From Toxorhynchites rutilus septentrionalis (Eukaryota; Arthropoda; Insecta; Diptera; Culicidae): a stretch of 64,000 nt of DNA. Location of the stretch: NCBI RefSeq assembly GCF_029784135.1, contig NC_073745.1, positions 284,390,240 to 284,454,239 on the forward strand, written 5' to 3'. Made by a program: the position numbers and the translations under genes. The first letter of the stretch is position 1; every line of letters starts with the position of its first letter. The notes under the pieces were generated by a model. It saw only the letters and a program-made list of their open reading frames with translations. It made no database searches and was not told the origin of the DNA. Below are positions 11,824-22,693 of the stretch, in pieces.

Positions 11824-14800
11824 TCCCTAAACCAAGCTTTCGTCGAAACCTTAGGGATAATCGTGTGTAACCAGCGACCGAACTGATCTTCACTTCACAT
11901 GCGCTGCCAACTAACGAGTGTGTCCTGACGAGGAATGTGAAAAAATTCGTTATAAGCAATTTGCCTTTCAAAAAGTGTGCCTTCTGAAGCGCCTTAGCTA
12001 GCGAGTCCGCTTTCTCATTCCCCGGAATCGAGCAATGAGAGGGAACCCATGCTAAGGTAATCTTGAATAATTTTTCGACCAAAACACTCAATAGATGTCT
12101 TATTCTTGTTAGGAAATAAGATGAGCGTTTATCAACTTTCATTGAGCGGATTGCCTCTATTGAGCTGAGACTGTCTGAAAAAATAAAATAATGGTCGATG
12201 GGCAGTGTTTCAATGATCCCTAGAGCATAGTATATCGCACCCATTTCTGCGACATACACGGAACAAGGATCTTTGAGTTTGAAAGAGGCACTGGAATTTT
12301 CATTGAAGATGCCGAAGCCAGTGGACCCGTTTATGTATGAACCGTCAGTAAAGAACATTTTATCAGATCCAACAAACCCATATTTTTCCGAAAATATCGA
12401 CGGAATAACATTGGGGCGTAGGTGATCTGGTATTCCATGGATTTTTTGTCGCATGGACAGATCAAAAATGACAGAGGAATTGCAAAAGTATGGGAAGCAA
12501 ACTTGGTTAGAGATGCCTGGTGAAGGGTGCACGTCGTGGGTAAGGTACTCATGGTATAAAGACATAAAACTTGACTGAGGAGTCAGCTGGAGTAGATTTT
12601 CGAAGTTATCTATCACCAATGGATTCATGATCTTGCAACGAATGAGAAATCTGTAGGATAATTCTGTGAACCGAAGAGTAAGCGGGGGTACTCCTGCCAA
12701 AACTTCGAGACTCATCGTATGTGTCGAATGCAAACACCCCATGGCTATACGCAAGTAACGATATTGTATCCTCTCCAGCTTGAGAATATGAATCCTGGCA
12801 GCTGATCGGAAGCAAAAACTGCCATATTCTAACACTGATAATATCGTTGTTTTGTACAACTGAATGAGGTCTCCTGGATGGGCACCCCACCATGTTCCGG
12901 TTATTGTTTGGAGAAAATTGATTCTTTGCTGGCATTTCTGTTTCAAATACGCAATGTGTATTCCCCAGGTACATTTAGAGTCAAAATATACTCCAAGGTA
13001 TTTGAAAAACATCGAGTGCCTAATCGCTTTGCCGGATAGGTGAAGCTGGAATTGGGCGGGTTCGTGCTTCCTAGAAAAAACGACCATTTCAGTTTTCTCC
13101 GTAGAGAATTCGATACCCAGCTTGAGAGCCCACGTGAACAGGTTGTTCAGGGTATCTTGCAAGGATTTTTGCAGAACGACGCGATTAGTACCCGTGATGG
13201 AAATAACTCCATCGTCTGCAAGTTGTCTCAGCGTGCAGTTTCTAGTTAGACAATCATCCATATCATTGAAGTAAAAACTATACAAGAGGGGGCTTAGAGA
13301 GGAGCCTTGTGGTAGGCCCATAAAACTGTAACGAGAAGATTTCGAGCTGCCATGAGAGAAAATCATGTGCTTTTCTGACAGTAAATTATACAGGAAATTA
13401 TTCAGAATTGGTGAAAGTCCACGATTATGAAGCTTCTCTGAGAGAATTTCCATGGAAACTGAATCAAATGCCCCTTTGATATCGAAAAAAACGGAAGCCA
13501 TTTGTTCTTTGCGAGCAAATGCGATTTGGATTTCAGAAGATAGCAGCGCGAGACAATCATTTGTCCCTTTACCTCGGCGGAAGCCAAACTGCGTATTTGA
13601 CAGCAAATTGTTCGTTTCAACCCACTTGTCCAAACGAAGTAGAATCATTTTCTCTAACAATTTACGAATACAGGATAACATTGCAATCGACCTATACGAA
13701 TTGTGATCGCAAGCCGGCTTGTTGGGTTTTCGTATGGCTATCACTCTCACTTGTCTCCAGTCATGCGGGACTATATTCAGCTCCAGAAACTTGTTGAACA
13801 AGTTCAGCAAACGCTGTTTCGCCAAGTCGGGAAGATTCTTCAACAAGTTGAATTTAATCTTGTCCGACCCCGGAGCTGAATTGTTACATGATAGGAGGGC
13901 AATTGAGAACTCTACCATCGAAAAATTCTCATAATCGCCTTGGAGCGGAATGTCGCGTACGACGTTTTGTGCAGGAACGGAATCGGGACAAACGTTTCTT
14001 GCAAATTTGAAAATCCAACGGTCAGAGTATTCCTCACTTTCATTTGTATGGTTCCAGCCACGCATTCTCCTAGCCGTGTTCCAAAGAGTGCTCATAGCTG
14101 TCTCCCTTGACAAACCATTGACGAACTTCCGCCAATATCCACGCTTTTTTGCTTTAATCAGACCTTTTAGTTTGGCTTCTAGAGCTTGGTACTTTCGAAA
14201 CCATTCCACTAATCCAGTTTTCCTGAATTTTTTGAAAGCGGATGATTTTGCAAGGTAGACCTTTGAACACTCCTTGTCCCACCAAAGTGATGGAGGGCGA
14301 CGTCGGAAAGTGGTAGCAGGAACACGTTTCTTTTGAGCTTGAAGTGCGCTTTCGTAAATCAAACTCGATATAAAGTTATACTCTTCGAGTGGAGGAAGTT
14401 CATGCATTGAAACAAGTGCTTCAGATATTATTACTGCAAATTTTCCCCAGTCAATATTTTTCGTGAGGTCATACGCAATATCGACTGACTCACGAGAACC
14501 TGATTCATTGGCGATCGATAAAATTATTGGCAGGTGATCACTACCGTGGGGATCTTGGATTACCTTCCACGTACAATCCAGGGATAACGAAGAAGAGAAA
14601 AGTGATATGTCTAGCATACTTGCCCGTGCAGGAGGGTTGGCTATCCTAGTTGCTTCCCCTGTATTTAAAACTGTCATGTTGAAGTTGACGCACAGATCAT
14701 AAATCAACGTGGCACGGCTGTCATCGTAGAGTGACCCCCATGCTGTTCCATGGGAGTTGAGGTCACCTAAGATTAGCCGCGGCTCCGGCAATGCCTCGAT

Positions 14801-15187
14801 GATATCAAAAAACTGATGGCGGCCGACCATGGTTCTTGGAGGAATATATATCGAGGCAATGCAGAAGTCTTTGCCATTGATTTGTGTCTGGCAAGCGACA
14901 ACTTCAATGCCTGTCATCGATGGGAGAGTGACTCTAAAGAAAGAGTGACATTTTTTGATCCCCAATAGTACGCCACCAAACGAGTCATTTCGATCGAGGC
15001 GAATAATGTTGAAATCGTGGAAATTCACCTCGTCGGCTGAAGAAAGCCATGTTTCACAGAGCGAAAATATATCACAGTTAGAGCTATGAACTAAAAATTT
15101 AAATTGATCTAGTTTAGGGATGATGCTTCTGCAATTCCACTGTATTACAGTGGTCAAATCCTTGACCTCTTGCCCTGAATCAGGCAT
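11807..15187 (-). pseudogene. I-group LINE ORF2: endonuclease, reverse transcriptase, RNase H
   Basis: 1,126 codons. Residues 15-225 form the AP-like endonuclease (QWNCRS at 16-21, CETW at 44-47, GDLNSH at 141-146, SDHLP at 216-220), which nicks the target. The RT covers about 430-740, with FFDIKGAFDS at 567-576, GLPQGSSLSP at 624-633 and a LADDG catalytic motif at 656-660 (the common form is [FY]ADD). RNase H lies at about 945-1065 with D948, E981, D1005 and D1061. After residue 1065 the protein departs from the second copy: the DNA here has 4 bases fewer at about 11,991-11,995, and the frame runs through unrelated residues to a stop at 11,807. ATG at 15,187 starts 67 bases after the ORF1 stop. 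All catalytic residues are retained; only the C-terminal tail is lost. Confidence 0.88.
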
Positions 15188-15254
15188 CGAGGGAAATGAA
15201 CGCTGCTAAAAAACCACATTTTTCTTTCAAAAATGTTCTCACAATGGGAAGCAA

Positions 15255-16593
15255 TCATAATACTATGCTTTTAAGAGGGTCATTTATATTTAAAGCATTT
15301 AAAATGTTGTCCACCAGGTCAGAAAGCGCAAGCAAACCAGATTGTGGCTGTTGCCTCGACCGCGAAAATGGAACAGACGGGGTGGGTGCTGCTCCGGGCA
15401 GTGCTGAGGACCCCTGGTGCGTAGAAGAACCGCTTAAACCAGGAGGTACTTGCTTCGGTTTATTCTCAGCACGTTCAATTCGAGTTTTCATTCCAACTTG
15501 GGAAGTTTCGGTCGTCTTTCTGTGGAGTGATGGAAAAGAAGTAATTTTTCTTTTCCTTACGGCACCCTGCGATGTACCGGAACTTCCTGCATTGGGAGCG
15601 TCAGCAACAGGCTCGTCGTTCTGCAGAATGGAGTAGGGATTGTCCTGAGTCGTTGGAACGGAACTCTTAAGCATTTCTGCATAAGTCCGCTTGGAACGTT
15701 CCTTTAAGGAACGCTTGATTTTTTCCCCTCGTTGTTTGTACACCGGGCATTGAATAATATCATGAGGAGTCCCTCCGCAATGAAGACACTTGTGCTCTTT
15801 CACGCAAGGATTCTCATCATGGCTCTGTCCACAATCTGCGCAACGTTTTTTATTGCAACAATAGGCGGTCGTGTGACCGAGTTGCATACATTTGTTGTAT
15901 TTCATTACCCGGGGTACAAACAACCGAACAGGTAAACGAAGTGCACCTATTGCAACGTAGTTTGGAAGGGCGGAACCCTCAAAAGTCACACGAAAAGAGT
16001 TTGTCCGATTGAGAACCCTTTTGTCATTTTTTTGTGACACAGATTTCAGTCGATCGCATGCAAGAATCTTCACAGTTTTTAATTTGAAGAGTTCTTGAAG
16101 CGACCGACACCATCGATAATCTCTTTTCGAGTCAAACCCTTTTCGGTTATTACGCCGTCTATTTCGACGTTGCAACAGGGCACGTATACGCGATACTCAA
16201 TCGCAAAGAGGTCGCAGCGCGTGATTTCGTTCGCTTGGGTCCTGCTTGAGACGACAACTCGTAGTTTGTCTGGCCCCATCCGTGTAATCTCGGTAACTTC
16301 GGAAAACTTCTGAGTAAGTTCCTTCGAGATACGAATGACATTGAGAGGTTTAGATTTTCGTCTAAAGTATACAATGAATGGGCCTTTGGAGCCTTCATGG
16401 TATTCTTTTGGACGAAAATCCTGTTTTTCGTCAATGTCCTCATCTTCGGAATTTCAACTTCATATACAGAAGTTTCTTCCTCAGCTTCCGCTTCATCTTC
16501 CTGCTCTTCAGGAGGAGGATCGGTATCGGAAATATTCAATGGCGTCGATGGGGGATCCTTCCCGCCCTCAGCCATATCAAAAAAATCGATCAA
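15255..16593 (-). pseudogene. I-group LINE ORF1 (gag-like RNA-binding protein), frameshifted
   Basis: Three overlapping frames make up one protein: an acidic N-terminus (16,593 to about 16,380), a middle part (about 16,279-16,079) and a C-terminal part (about 16,100-15,255); at least two frameshifts lie between them. The C-terminal part has three knuckles: the first reads YNKCMQLGHTTAYC, a CX2CX4HX4C pattern with its first Cys replaced by Tyr; then CX2CX3HX4C (CADCGQSHDENPC) and CX2CX4HX4C (CLHCGGTPHDIIQC). Such proteins coat LINE RNA in the RNP. The start is either ATG at 16,593 or the ATG of MAEGG at 16,575. The frameshifts plus the lost Cys show ORF1 is dead. Confidence 0.8.
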
Positions 16594-16640
16594 CTGTTCG
16601 ATATGAACAGAATATAATGATAATCAAAATAAATAAATAA

Positions 16641-17816
16641 GTGAAAAAAAAATAAATAAAAAATAAATAAATAAAAAATTATTTTTTTATAAGGTGATGA
16701 TGCGAATATTAAATTCAATTTATTTAAAAAATGCTAAAATGAAAAAAAGTTCCAATAAAAGTTCAACGGTATATAAGAAATAATGATCACCCCTAATGCC
16801 AACGTTTGCCAATTTGGTTAACACAAAGTTGAACAATGGTGTAAATCGTGCACAGAAGGTATAAGGAATGATAGAAAAACAAAAGAAAAATAAATTTCTA
16901 CTTGCCGCGGCTGTGTGGCGTGTGTGATGAATCCTCAGCGCGCACCACTTTAAGTTTCGCTACACTCGCAAGTGCAACCGATGAAAAGCACACTATTATT
17001 CGATGTGAAAAAACACCTTTGTTGGATCGATTAAAAACTTGTCCGATCTGCTTGCGAGTTACATTTTCAAATATTTTGAAAATTTGCTAAAAGAGAAGCT
17101 TCGTTGAACCAACTGCAGCTGAGATTACTTACTGCATATTAAGGCAAACAAGTGTTATTCGCATTGAATCACTTTTAAGGCGCACAATTCTTTTCCTCAA
17201 CAGAAGCTTTTTGGAAAGTAGGGGAAAATGGCCCAGTTAAGAAAATCAACATGTTCCTTTATTAAAATCGATGGCAATAGCTGTTGTCATATATGAACCA
17301 TAATCACTCTATATTTAGTTAACTGTTTATATTAGTTATATACATAAAACTCTTGAAAATCATTCAAAAATACGGTTTTAAAAATTGTGAGTGTTTTATC
17401 AAGTATTCCACTAATTAGGGCATAAAGCATCTACAAAGATGTAAGATGCATCGTAAATATAAGGCAAAATGAACCACAACAATGGGGAAATATAACCCTT
17501 TCTGCTTGTTCTAACTCTTGCTCATAACTAGTTCAACAATTTTGATCAAGACAGAGAACTTTGAAGGCCCTCATGTTATGAATCAAAGAAAAAATATTAT
17601 GTGTTATTCAAAGATTATTGTATTCCTCAGGAGTAATGTGAATTGATTGTTAATAATATATTAAAAGCAATAACAAAATAAAAATCTGGCAGTAGCGCAC
17701 TCGCGCACTTGCTTGTATACATGTGCCTGACCTGTTTCGTCCATGTTCCAGATTCTGTGAGGAGGATACTGATGCTCGTTGAAGATTTCACTAAGAAGTG
17801 TAAAATATTTACGCAT
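16641..17816. other. No gene; possible LINE 5' UTR, then unassigned AT-rich DNA
   Basis: 16,620-16,680 is an A-rich run of TAAA units. 16,890-17,100 is the least AT-rich part and could contain the 5' UTR or internal promoter of the LINE, but without a second 5' end to compare I cannot tell. 17,220-17,810 shows nothing recognisable. Confidence 0.4.
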
Positions 17817-18095
17817 GCTTCTTCTTCTTCTTCAATGGCACTAACGTTCCTAGAGGAACTTCACCGTCTCAACGTAGTATTACTTGCGTCATTTTTATTA
17901 GTACTTAGTTGAGATTTCTATGCCAAATAACACGCCTTGAATGCATTCTGAGTGGCAAGCTCTAGAATACGCGTGATCACAGTGCAAGTCGGAGGAAATT
18001 ACTTTGACGAAAAATTCCCCCGACCAGAACGGGAATCGAACCCGAACACCCGGCATGTTAGTTATGACGCTAACCACTGTCACCTCCAACTTTTG
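17817..18095 (-). mobile_element. tRNA-derived SINE
   Basis: On the minus strand the 5' part has RNA polymerase III promoter boxes: a box A-like TGGTTAGCGTC (complement of 18,066-18,076) and a perfect box B GGTTCGATTCC (complement of 18,032-18,042), about 24 bases apart, as in tRNA genes. A non-tRNA body follows, and the element ends in a (GAA)n tail at 17,817-17,830. Feilai-type SINEs of Aedes have this organisation; I cannot confirm the family. Confidence 0.75.
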
Positions 18096-18419
18096 AATTA
18101 TCATTAAAATTGCCGTAGGTGAAGAAATAATTGATTTTCTGTACATTTTTGTGCATATGATACTTGAAAATCCTGAAAAAATAGATTGATCAATTTCACC
18201 CCGAAGCTACATTTTGAAATTTTCCGCTAAAAATTTTTCAAATTAGCGTTTAAGGAAACTTACCATAACGTTTTGTGGGCTTAGCACAGATCGATTCATC
18301 CATAAAACTGCTGTGCTCTGCAAGAAACATCGGGCTGCTGTTCTATAAATAACCCAACAATGATCAATATCAACTGTCTCCGCTGTCCGGTCTGCTGAAC
18401 AATAGAAGAACAGAAAGAG

Positions 18420-18612
18420 TACCCTTACGCCTAAATGGCTACTACTGTGTAATTTACCAAAATGTAATGGAACAGTAAACCTAACGCCTAATTGGCTACT
18501 ACTACTGTGTAATTTACAATTTTTAGAAACATAAACATATGTACATGTACACGAATAAAACCCGGCTCTGTTACAGCTAAATTGCTAATGAGCCTAATAA
18601 ATAAATAAATGG
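18420..18612 (+). repeat. Possible 3' tail of a retroelement
   Basis: Contains two near-copies of 'ggctactactgtgtaattta' (about 18,435 and 18,492) and ends in 'gagcctaataaataaataaa', a TAAA-repeat tail of the sort left by some non-LTR retrotransposons. There is no coding sequence to confirm it. Confidence 0.35.
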
Positions 18613-18622
18613 GATAAAAAAA

Positions 18623-18965
18623 GGTCTCGGGACCAAGGACGCTGAGTATTTTTCACATAACATATCCAAAAATCAGAGATGTTTTTTTTTTCTTTTTTAA
18701 GTTAAGATTTTTCAAAGTTACCCGATGATCTAAAAAATCATTTTTTCACCTTTTTCCAAGAATGACTTTTTTTTTAATTCTTGACTTTCCAACCAGTCGT
18801 TTTGTTTTTTCACCGATTTAGATGAACGATATATCAAATTGAAATTAAAATGAACTAGTTTCATTGGGAAAAATATAATGAACATCTCTGACCTTTGATT
18901 TTTTATATAAAAACCCCAGCACAAGAAAAAATATTAAAAAATATAGCGCCCTTGGTCCCGAGACC
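18623..18965. mobile_element. Foldback MITE with GGTCTCGGGACCAAGG ends
   Basis: Left end 'ggtctcgggaccaaggacgc' and right end 'gcgcccttggtcccgagacc' are inverted copies; the arms extend inward ('aaaaatcagagatg' against 'catctctgacctttgatttt'). 343 bases, no ORF of note. The same terminal motif bounds 21,495-21,966 and appears singly at 34,056 and 62,533. Confidence 0.75.
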
Positions 18966-21494
18966 ATAGACCAGCGGTACTCAACCTTTTTTTCATGGGG
19001 TTCACAAACACATGTTAGTGATAGTGTCGCGAGCCGCAAAAAAACAGTAAAGAAGGGTGATGTCCAGACATGACCATATTGTTTACATAGAACTACGAAA
19101 TTATTGCCGGTGAGAACAAACATTAAAGAAATTTCATAATAAAACTCTTTGATATAAATATTTTATAGCAATGAGAAGAGCCGATGAATGAATGCTTTCA
19201 CTGAGTGATGAGCGCGAACGGTTCGCGAAGCAGTTTAAGTAGATTGTCAAATCAATCCTAAGCATTAACATGTACCGTTCATTACTCGCTGTCTAGAGCA
19301 CTGAAACTGTAATACTAATCTTTTTAGGAGCTCCCTTTAGCCAAAAATAATAAAAAATAGATTTTTACATTTTGTTTTGTAGACCCAGTTGATGATTGCT
19401 TGATTCATGATTCATTCTTGTTCTTGCGAGAATAATACATGCACTCAGAACAATACACGTAACGTACTCAGTATGCATAGTGACATTCTTCTCGTATTAC
19501 ACACAGTACGACTTAAGGCAATTATTTGTTTTGCCACTACCGTTATCTATTTGATAACGCAGAAAATCAACTATTCGTACAATCTCCATGGTATGAAAAC
19601 CGACAACGTACATCCTATTTAATGCTTCTCTTCTGCTTCGATTATGCTCTACACTAGGCTTGCTTTTTGCATTTTCTGAAGATGCATTCTGTGGTGTCAA
19701 AAATTGTTTAATACAGTAGAAAAATTGAAGTTGATGTTGGCCAGGGCGAACACAATATTTAGAGAACTTTCACTGACAGCAAACTACATGCATCGACAAA
19801 TCTTGACTAAAATGGACTTTCAAGCACATATTTTCAATAGTTTGCCTTCAAAGCAGTTTTAAGCCATTGAAACTAGTTTTTGGGTGAACTCTGCTCCCCA
19901 AACGTAACGCTCTCGTTTTAGAAATTCTAAACTTACACCCCATTACAGATTCAAATATGATGTGAAGCTAAAATACAGAGGCACTCGTCATCAGACGGCA
20001 TGTAAATCGACGCATTGCCTCCACCGAAAAAAAAATTGCACCGTACTGCATATATGTATCTCTAGTTCTTTCCTAGAATCGAGCAAAATCGCTATGTGTA
20101 ACATTAGCATTGAGAAAGTCTACTGTCTGATAGATGGAGCGAGAAGACCTGAATGATGATGCTGCTGATGATGATAATTTGAATTAGATTTTCGCCTCTA
20201 GCACTGAAAAAAAAAACAATTACATAAATGTAAATTGTCAAACTTGATTATTCTCATCTCATGTTTACTAGATGATTTCTTAAGATTTCATGATTGTTAC
20301 ACATACAAAATAGTAATTGGTGTTTGAACACACTATTTTCCGGCAAATACAGCGATAGTTCACAAATTGGGGTTCAAGGACAATCCAATTGTGGAGCAAC
20401 AATATAAAAAGACCATTTTTTAACAAATGTTTGCAAGCTTTTTCCTTGCAAAACGCAGGTCGCAGGTGCAAACCAACGAGAGTAAAATTGGTTTTTTAGC
20501 CAGGTTTTCAACTAAAACCACAATAATAAAACCGGGGTCCTGAAGTAACAAGTCGAACTCGACTATATACTGATTCGATTATACAGCCATTCCATGCCAA
20601 CTCGATATAGTGGTTCTCCGATTTCCGTTAAAAGTGGTAGTTTTGTTCTTTATCGCAAAATATCAGACCTGTATTTTTTTTTTGTTAGGGTGACCATTTC
20701 CTTTTTAGGGTGGTCCAAAAATTCTTTTTTTTCCCAAAAAAAGACTGTTTTTCAAAAAAACATAACTTTTGAACAGAGATCGAAATTCTCGCTCGGCTGC
20801 GCGATAAATATTCATTCAATCAATCTAGTTTTCGATGAACTGTGTTGTTGATATTTTCGTCTCTTCCTTTTCACCGAAAAAATTCTTTTTCAGAGAGAAA
20901 GGGATGTCGAAAATCTCTATCTCGGAAGTTCAACGAGAATGCTTTTTCGTCTCTCATTTGGTACTGAAAATATGGAGCGAAAAATCAAAGCTAACTTTAC
21001 CAACATTAGTCTGTTAGAGCAGCATCCAAACGATCTGCATTTGGACAGCATGTGAATTGTACAAATATTAATCCATCTCATGTTCACTTCACGATGAAAC
21101 CCAATATTGCCGCATGTTTTCAGCTGTACTGAAGAAGTGATAAACCATTATCGGCATCAAGGAGTCACTGAACACGAGACCATTTTTCGGCAATCATAAC
21201 TCACCGAAAAATAAAAATCGGTTCTGCGTTTCTCGCGAGAATCGAAGTGAGCGTATAATATTCTCTCGCCTCCTATATTTTCAGCTATGTTTCTCTGTGG
21301 GTGAAAATGGATGTTTTTCGTCTCAAATCGACGAACATTTCGATCTCTGCTTTTGAACTACTGGATCGATTCAGATGATCGACATATCAAATTAAACCAG
21401 TTAGCTGGTCTTTTTTGAGAAAATACTACATCTGCAAATTTGAAAAATTTGAATTTTATTTTCATTATACGTCTTTGTTTTTTATAGTTTTCAT
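18966..21494. other. Mosaic of old repeat fragments, no gene
   Basis: 19,060-19,110 is a degenerate form of the end of repeat A ('gtccagacatgacc' then 'acatagaactacg'). 19,385-19,470 resembles the 'gattcattcttg...tcgc' segment inside A1/A2. A short GAT/GCT repeat is at 20,152-20,180. 20,580-21,400 has T-rich words shared with the foldback family. No coding feature is supported. Confidence 0.45.
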
Positions 21495-21966
21495 GGTCTC
21501 GGGACCAAGGGTGCTATATTATTTTTCTATTCTTTCTTGAAAGCTGAGGATGTTTTACATAACATATCCAAAAATCAGAAATCTGTTTATTTTTGCTTTT
21601 GAATTATAATTTTCCAAAGTTAATCGATGATCTAAAACTCAGGTTTCCTTTTTTTTCCAAAAATTACGTTTTTCAAAAACTCATAACTTTTGAACTACCC
21701 AACAGATTTGGATAATCGACATATTAAATTGAATTCAATGAGTTAGTCTTCTTTGAAAAAATATTGAATTTGCAAAAAAATGGAACCCTATTAGCATAGA
21801 ACTCGCTATTAGATATGAATATCGAAGACAAAATCTTTGAACTTTGAAAAATAATAACTCAAAAACGATAAAAAAAACACACCTCTGATTTTTGGATATT
21901 TTATGTAAAAATCCTCAGCTCTCAAGAAAAAATATAAGAATATATAGCGCCCTTGGCCCCGAAACT
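21495..21966. mobile_element. Foldback MITE, same family as 18,623
   Basis: Left end 'ggtctcgggaccaagggtgc', right end 'agcgcccttggccccgaaac'. Inner arms pair ('gctgaggatgttttacataa' with 'tatgtaaaaatcctcagct'). 472 bases, noncoding. Confidence 0.72.
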
Positions 21967-22693
21967 ATGTGAACTAGAAAAAACGAACACAATCGATAAT
22001 TACGAAAACCAAATCCATTTTCGTCGAAAACCAAATCCATTCTCTTGCGAGTAAAACTTATTCGCTTTAATTTGCTATATCGATCATCTGAATCAGTCCA
22101 GTAATCCGAAAATAATGAATTTTTTTAAACAAATGCATTTTTGATATTCGGAATTTGAGACATATTCGGAATATTCTTTCGGAATATGAATAAGTGACAT
22201 AAATGGTGTTCGGAATTCGAGACAAATGTGATTAATCTAATTTTTAGTTTTTCACCATGAAAATATACTTGTAAATCAATTTTTTAAAAGTCAAATGAAA
22301 AATCAGGCTCTATTGTATCCAAAAATCAAATTAATTCCTCGAAAAAGTACCATTTCATTACTCAAAACACTGACACTGTTTAATGGCCATCAAAGCTTAA
22401 GTGTTCGGAGTTTGAGACAAAACGGTACAACGTTCTGCTACGGCCTAATTGAACTGTAGGGGACACTTTTTCCAGTGTCGTCCCTTTCTTCGGGAGGTCC
22501 AGATTACTGAACTTCACACACTCCCATTCACCGCACTCCAACTTCACTTTTGCCGGATCAAACACGGCTTCCGGTTCAGTTTACTGTTCTAGAAACCGCT
22601 AACACAAACTGGAACACTCCTCGATTCTTGGAACCGAATTCTCTGGAAACTATCCGGGCGGTCGGAAAAATATATTCAAAAAAAGTTATAGGA
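21967..22693. other. Repeat-derived AT-rich DNA
   Basis: Continues foldback-type words to about 22,140 and then has two related 'cggaatttgagacat' phrases (near 22,160 and 22,210, with another near 22,410). No gene seen. Confidence 0.4.

Larger units (their letters stand above)
10979..16640 (-). mobile_element. I-group non-LTR retrotransposon, nearly full length
   Basis: Minus-strand element with ORF1 (three CCHC-type knuckles), ORF2 (AP endonuclease, reverse transcriptase, RNase H) and a 3' UTR ending in an oligo(A) run, seen as T at 10,979-10,996. An ORF2 RNase H domain places it in the I superfamily, which has mosquito members. The same 3' end is present in a truncated plus-strand copy at 56,453-57,691, confirming the 3' boundary. 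The 5' boundary is not fixed: 16,594-16,680 is A-rich with TAAA units, and the 5' UTR could reach about 17,100. Both ORFs are broken, so this copy should not be autonomous. Confidence 0.85.

Noticed and set aside
13040..14258. Several plus-strand frames across the LINE
   Set aside because: Antisense of ORF2, which carries endonuclease, RT and RNase H motifs on the minus strand.
18032..18076. tRNA gene
   Set aside because: Boxes A and B are good, but no acceptor stem closes and a SINE body with a (GAA)n tail follows.
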